Of a stretch of DNA of 13,827 nucleotides, positions 11,639-13,827 are shown in pieces. A model generated the notes under the pieces. It searched no databases. It had not been told where the DNA came from and worked only from the letters and a program-made list of their open reading frames with translations. Each line of letters starts with the position of its first letter. Positions within the stretch are counted from its first letter, which is position 1. The position numbers were made by a program, and so were the translations under genes. This stretch comes from Desulfobacterales bacterium (lineage in GTDB: Bacteria; Desulfobacterota; Desulfobacteria; Desulfobacterales; RPRI01). The stretch is taken from positions 1 through 13,827 of the forward strand of contig JAUYEO010000037.1 of NCBI GenBank assembly GCA_030689795.1, read 5' to 3'.

Positions 11639-13324
11639 ATGTCCTATCTCGTTTTTGCCCGCAAGTATCGTCCTCAAACTTTTGATACCGTTACAGGCCA
11701 GGAGCATGTTACCCGGACTTTAACCAATGCAATACTGGCCGGCCGGGTTGCGCATGCCGTCCTTTTTTCCGGCCCCAGGGGTACCGGGAAAACGACGGTT
11801 GCCCGCATACTGGCAAAAGCCATGAATTGTATAAATGGCCCGACTCCAGCTCCATGCAATGTATGCAGGTCGTGTACCGAGATTACTTCGGGGATTTCAG
11901 TTGATGTGCTTGAAATAGACGGGGCATCAAATAATGGGGTTGAGAATGTCCGGGACCTCAGGGATAATGTCAAATATAAACCTGCATACAGCAAATATAA
12001 GATTTATATAATAGATGAAGTCCACATGCTCAGCACACCTGCGTTTAATGCGCTGTTAAAGACCCTTGAGGAGCCCCCCCCTCATGTCATGTTTGTCTTC
12101 GCAACAACAGAGCCTCACAAGATTCCGGTAACCATCTTATCAAGATGCCAGAGGCATGATTTTAAAAGGATCAGACTTGATTTGATTACGGGACAGATGG
12201 CTTCTATTTGCGGAAAAGAAGGTGTTGCAGTTTCAGATGAGAGTCTGCTGTCGATTGCCCGGGCGGCCGGGGGCAGCATGAGGGATGCCTTAAGCCTTCT
12301 TGATCTTGTTTTGAGCTGTTCTGATGGTCCGGCTACCGACGAGAATTTGCGTAATATTCTTGGTATTGTCGACAGAAGGATAATTTTTAAGATTTCCGAA
12401 GCTATCCTGAGCTCGGATATCAATGTGCTTCTCGACTCTCTTGATGATCTCTATGAAAACGGCCATAATATTAAAGAACTCTATTCGGATATTATTGAGC
12501 ATTTCCGGAATCTGCTTGTCGTAAAAATTGACAAAAATGTAAATAAGCTCATTAATTTACCTTCTCATGAAATAGACCTGATGAAAGAACAGGTAAAGGA
12601 TGTTCCGTCAACCTTTTTAAACCAGATTTTTGATCTTCTTTACAGGGAAGAACCGGCTGTGAGGTTTTCGCCGAATCCGAAACTCTCCCTTGAAATGGTT
12701 TTTTTCAGCATGTTTCAGATAAAGCCTGCGTTGCCGATCGATCTTCTTATAGAAAAAATCGACGGGCTCAGACAGAAGCTTCCTGTAACACGCAGGAATA
12801 AAATTTCTGAAGCGGGGACCGTTTACGGAAATGATGCGAATGAATATTTAAAAACCGGGATATCTGAAAAGGCTGTTGACCCTTATAAAAATGGAGGATA
12901 TGAGGCCTGTGATAAAAAGCCTCAAACGGCAAGTACCCTTGAAGAAAGCAATGATTTTATCAAAACATGGGAAAGACTGTTTGCGGTTATTTCCGAAAAA
13001 TATCCCTCGCTTGCTGCAAATATGACAAAATGTTCGATCAGAGCAATAGCCGGAAACAGACTTGAGATAGAAGTTAATGGGAATGGTTTCAATTTGAGCA
13101 GGATTAAAAACAGTAAAAACATTGAGATATTAAAGAAGGTATGCTTGGAGTTTTTTGGGAAAAAGATCGAGATTGTTCTTGAAGAAAAGAAAACGGCTGA
13201 AGGTGAAACAGGCCCAAAAAAAACCGAATCGAACCAATTAATAAATGAAGCGCTGAATAATCCTCTTGTCACTGATGCAGTAGAAATTTTTCAGGGCAGG
13301 GTGCTGGATGCAAAGATTTTATAG
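11639..13324 (+). CDS. dnaX: DNA polymerase III subunit gamma/tau
   Basis: A 561-aa clamp-loader ATPase that assembles the replicative polymerase and loads the beta clamp. The N-terminal AAA+ module is intact. Walker A is G-P-R-G-T-G-K-T-T (45-53). Zinc-module cysteines are at 64, 73, 76 and 79. Walker B is I-I-D-E-V-H (124-129), sensor 1 is A-T-T-E-P (155-159), and the S-R-C arginine finger is at 168-170. The clamp-loader collar domain follows to about 370. The C-terminal part (about 375-561) is charged and less conserved and corresponds to the tau-specific region that contacts DnaB and polymerase; it is shorter than in E. coli (643 aa). The ribosome site is AGGA at 11624-11627. An in-frame T-TTA-AAA heptamer at 12847-12853 could produce a short gamma form by -1 frameshifting. 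The TAG stop overlaps the ybaB ribosome site. Confidence 0.96.
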   Translation: MSYLVFARKYRPQTFDTVTGQEHVTRTLTNAILAGRVAHAVLFSGPRGTGKTTVARILAKAMNCINGPTPAPCNVCRSCTEITSGISVDVLEIDGASNNGVENVRDLRDNVKYKPAYSKYKIYIIDEVHMLSTPAFNALLKTLEEPPPHVMFVFATTEPHKIPVTILSRCQRHDFKRIRLDLITGQMASICGKEGVAVSDESLLSIARAAGGSMRDALSLLDLVLSCSDGPATDENLRNILGIVDRRIIFKISEAILSSDINVLLDSLDDLYENGHNIKELYSDIIEHFRNLLVVKIDKNVNKLINLPSHEIDLMKEQVKDVPSTFLNQIFDLLYREEPAVRFSPNPKLSLEMVFFSMFQIKPALPIDLLIEKIDGLRQKLPVTRRNKISEAGTVYGNDANEYLKTGISEKAVDPYKNGGYEACDKKPQTASTLEESNDFIKTWERLFAVISEKYPSLAANMTKCSIRAIAGNRLEIEVNGNGFNLSRIKNSKNIEILKKVCLEFFGKKIEIVLEEKKTAEGETGPKKTESNQLINEALNNPLVTDAVEIFQGRVLDAKIL

Positions 13325-13336
13325 GAGGAATTCTTA

Positions 13337-13648
13337 ATGAAGGGAATCGGGAATATGATGAAGCAGGCCCAGAAGCTCCAGGCCGGCATGGTCAAGCTGC
13401 AGGAAGAGCTGGCTTTAAGAACTGTTGAAGCAGCTTCCGGAGGAGGCATGATAAAAGTTCAGGCAAACGGTAAACAGCAGATCGTTTCCATACGGATAGA
13501 AAAAGAGGTTGTTGATCCGAACGACGTGGAAATGCTTCAGGACCTCATTCTTGCTGCCGTTAACGATGCTCTGTCCAAATCCCAGGAGATGGTTTCCCAG
13601 GAGATGAGCAAACTAACCGGAGGCATCAGTATCCCGGGACTTATGTGA
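13337..13648 (+). CDS. ybaB: YbaB/EbfC family nucleoid-associated protein
   Basis: A 103-aa small DNA-binding protein of the YbaB/EbfC family, which forms dimers with a tweezer shape and binds DNA as a nucleoid-associated protein. It has the typical opening M-K-G-I-G-N-M-M-K-Q-A-Q-K-L-Q and the E-A-A-S-G-G-G-M-I-K-V-x-A-N-G core (about 32-46). The L-L/Q-D-L-I-L-A-A-V-N-D-A helix and the C-terminal L-T-G-G-I-S-I-P-G-L end complete the match. AGGAGG (13323-13328) overlaps the dnaX stop, so the genes are coupled. dnaX-ybaB-recR is a common order; recR is not reached in this window, which continues non-coding for ~180 bases. Confidence 0.95.
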   Translation: MKGIGNMMKQAQKLQAGMVKLQEELALRTVEAASGGGMIKVQANGKQQIVSIRIEKEVVDPNDVEMLQDLILAAVNDALSKSQEMVSQEMSKLTGGISIPGLM

Positions 13649-13713
13649 TTTTTTTGATGCGGAATTTCCCGTCCGACCATCATATTTGATGATATCGTAA
13701 AAAGCCGAAATAT

Positions 13714-13733
13714 GCTCACTTAATGAGCTTTTT
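13714..13733 (+). terminator. Possible terminator after dnaX-ybaB
   Basis: A short hairpin GCTCA (13714-13718), loop CTTAA, TGAGC (13724-13728) followed by TTTTT. The stem has only five pairs. An upstream AAAAAGC (13699-13705) could pair with GCTTTTT as an alternative. It would separate ybaB from whatever follows. Confidence 0.5.
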
Positions 13734-13736
13734 GGG

Positions 13737-13825
13737 GATTTTTAAATGACTTCGCTAAATCACAAGAACTCGGGCTAACGCCCTCAAACAGCTTGTGATT
13801 TTTAACGCTCAGTTCTTTAAAAATC
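13737..13825. repeat. Nested palindromic element of a second type
   Basis: Outer arms GATTTTTAAA (13737-13746) and TTTAAAAATC (13816-13825) are perfect 10-bp inverted repeats. Inside them AAATCACAAG (13757-13766) and CTTGTGATTT (13792-13801) are another perfect 10-bp pair, and the centre holds GGGC-TAAC-GCCC (13772-13783). The three nested stems give an 89-nt folded unit. It shares no sequence with the five-copy family. Only one copy is present and the window ends two bases after it, so its outer limit is uncertain. Confidence 0.7.
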
Positions 13826-13827
13826 TA

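Noticed and set aside
11461..11685. Open frame of 74 codons running through tRNA-Ser(GGA) into dnaX
   Set aside because: It is made of the tRNA sequence and the start of dnaX in another frame.
13216..13223. A8 run in dnaX as a slippage site for the gamma form
   Set aside because: It is only ~35 codons before the stop, so slippage would alter just the tail and could not produce a gamma-like truncated subunit.

Overview
The window looks like a chromosomal stretch from a deltaproteobacterium (Desulfobacterota, probably near the Desulfobacterales). This is inferred from the gene set and synteny: FmdB zinc ribbon, groES-groEL, hflK-hflC, DciA, a TrmN6-type methyltransferase, a DUF1015 protein, and tRNA-Ser genes in front of dnaX-ybaB. 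It is also inferred from the moderately AT-rich, purine-rich coding style. No phage, IS transposase or plasmid gene is visible. The genes are mostly core housekeeping; the unusual content lies between them.

Layout. (1) 1-708: the 3' end of a probable rhodanese-like gene overlaps the start of a type IV prepilin-like gene, followed at once by repeat copy 1. (2) 709-5209, all minus strand: in transcription order, a small HExxH protein of unknown function, an FmdB-type zinc ribbon, groES, groEL, a strong hairpin terminator, and an exported LysM protein. (3) 5483-5908: a tiny ribosomal protein gene of the bS22 (AURKAIP1/COX24) type, absent from ordinary ORF calls, bracketed by repeat copies 2 and 3. 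(4) 5911-7882, minus: the hflK-hflC operon encoding the membrane complex that modulates FtsH. (5) 8161-9320, plus: repeat copy 4, then dciA and a trmN6-like gene, tightly coupled. (6) 9322-10647, minus: a DUF1015 gene converging on trmN6 with one base between the stops. (7) 10751-11065: repeat copy 5, greatly expanded by two tandem arrays. (8) 11145-13648, plus: tRNA-Ser(CGA) with a good promoter, tRNA-Ser(GGA), dnaX and ybaB (recR would be expected next). (9) The last 90 bases hold a different nested palindrome.

The main discovery candidate is a family of non-coding palindromic elements of about 106 bp, with five loci in 13.8 kb. Each has a left end beginning TAAGCCGTTG and an interior CGGCATAAGGAGCCGTAAC. 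It then has a 17-bp-arm hairpin (AGGAGCCGTAACGAAAT paired with ATTTCGTAACGGCTCCT) with a conserved central A.A mismatch and compensatory changes. The outer ~30 bases of the two ends are imperfect inverted repeats of each other. This is the architecture of a MITE or REP/BIME-like mobile element moved in trans. Copies abut stop codons, sit directly in front of a ribosome-binding site (dciA), flank the bS22 gene, and at one locus have grown into 26-nt and 44-nt tandem arrays. Smaller points are a palindrome next to a TATAAT box upstream of groES where no CIRCE is seen, an in-frame slippery heptamer in dnaX that would give a gamma-like product, and the unclassified HExxH protein.
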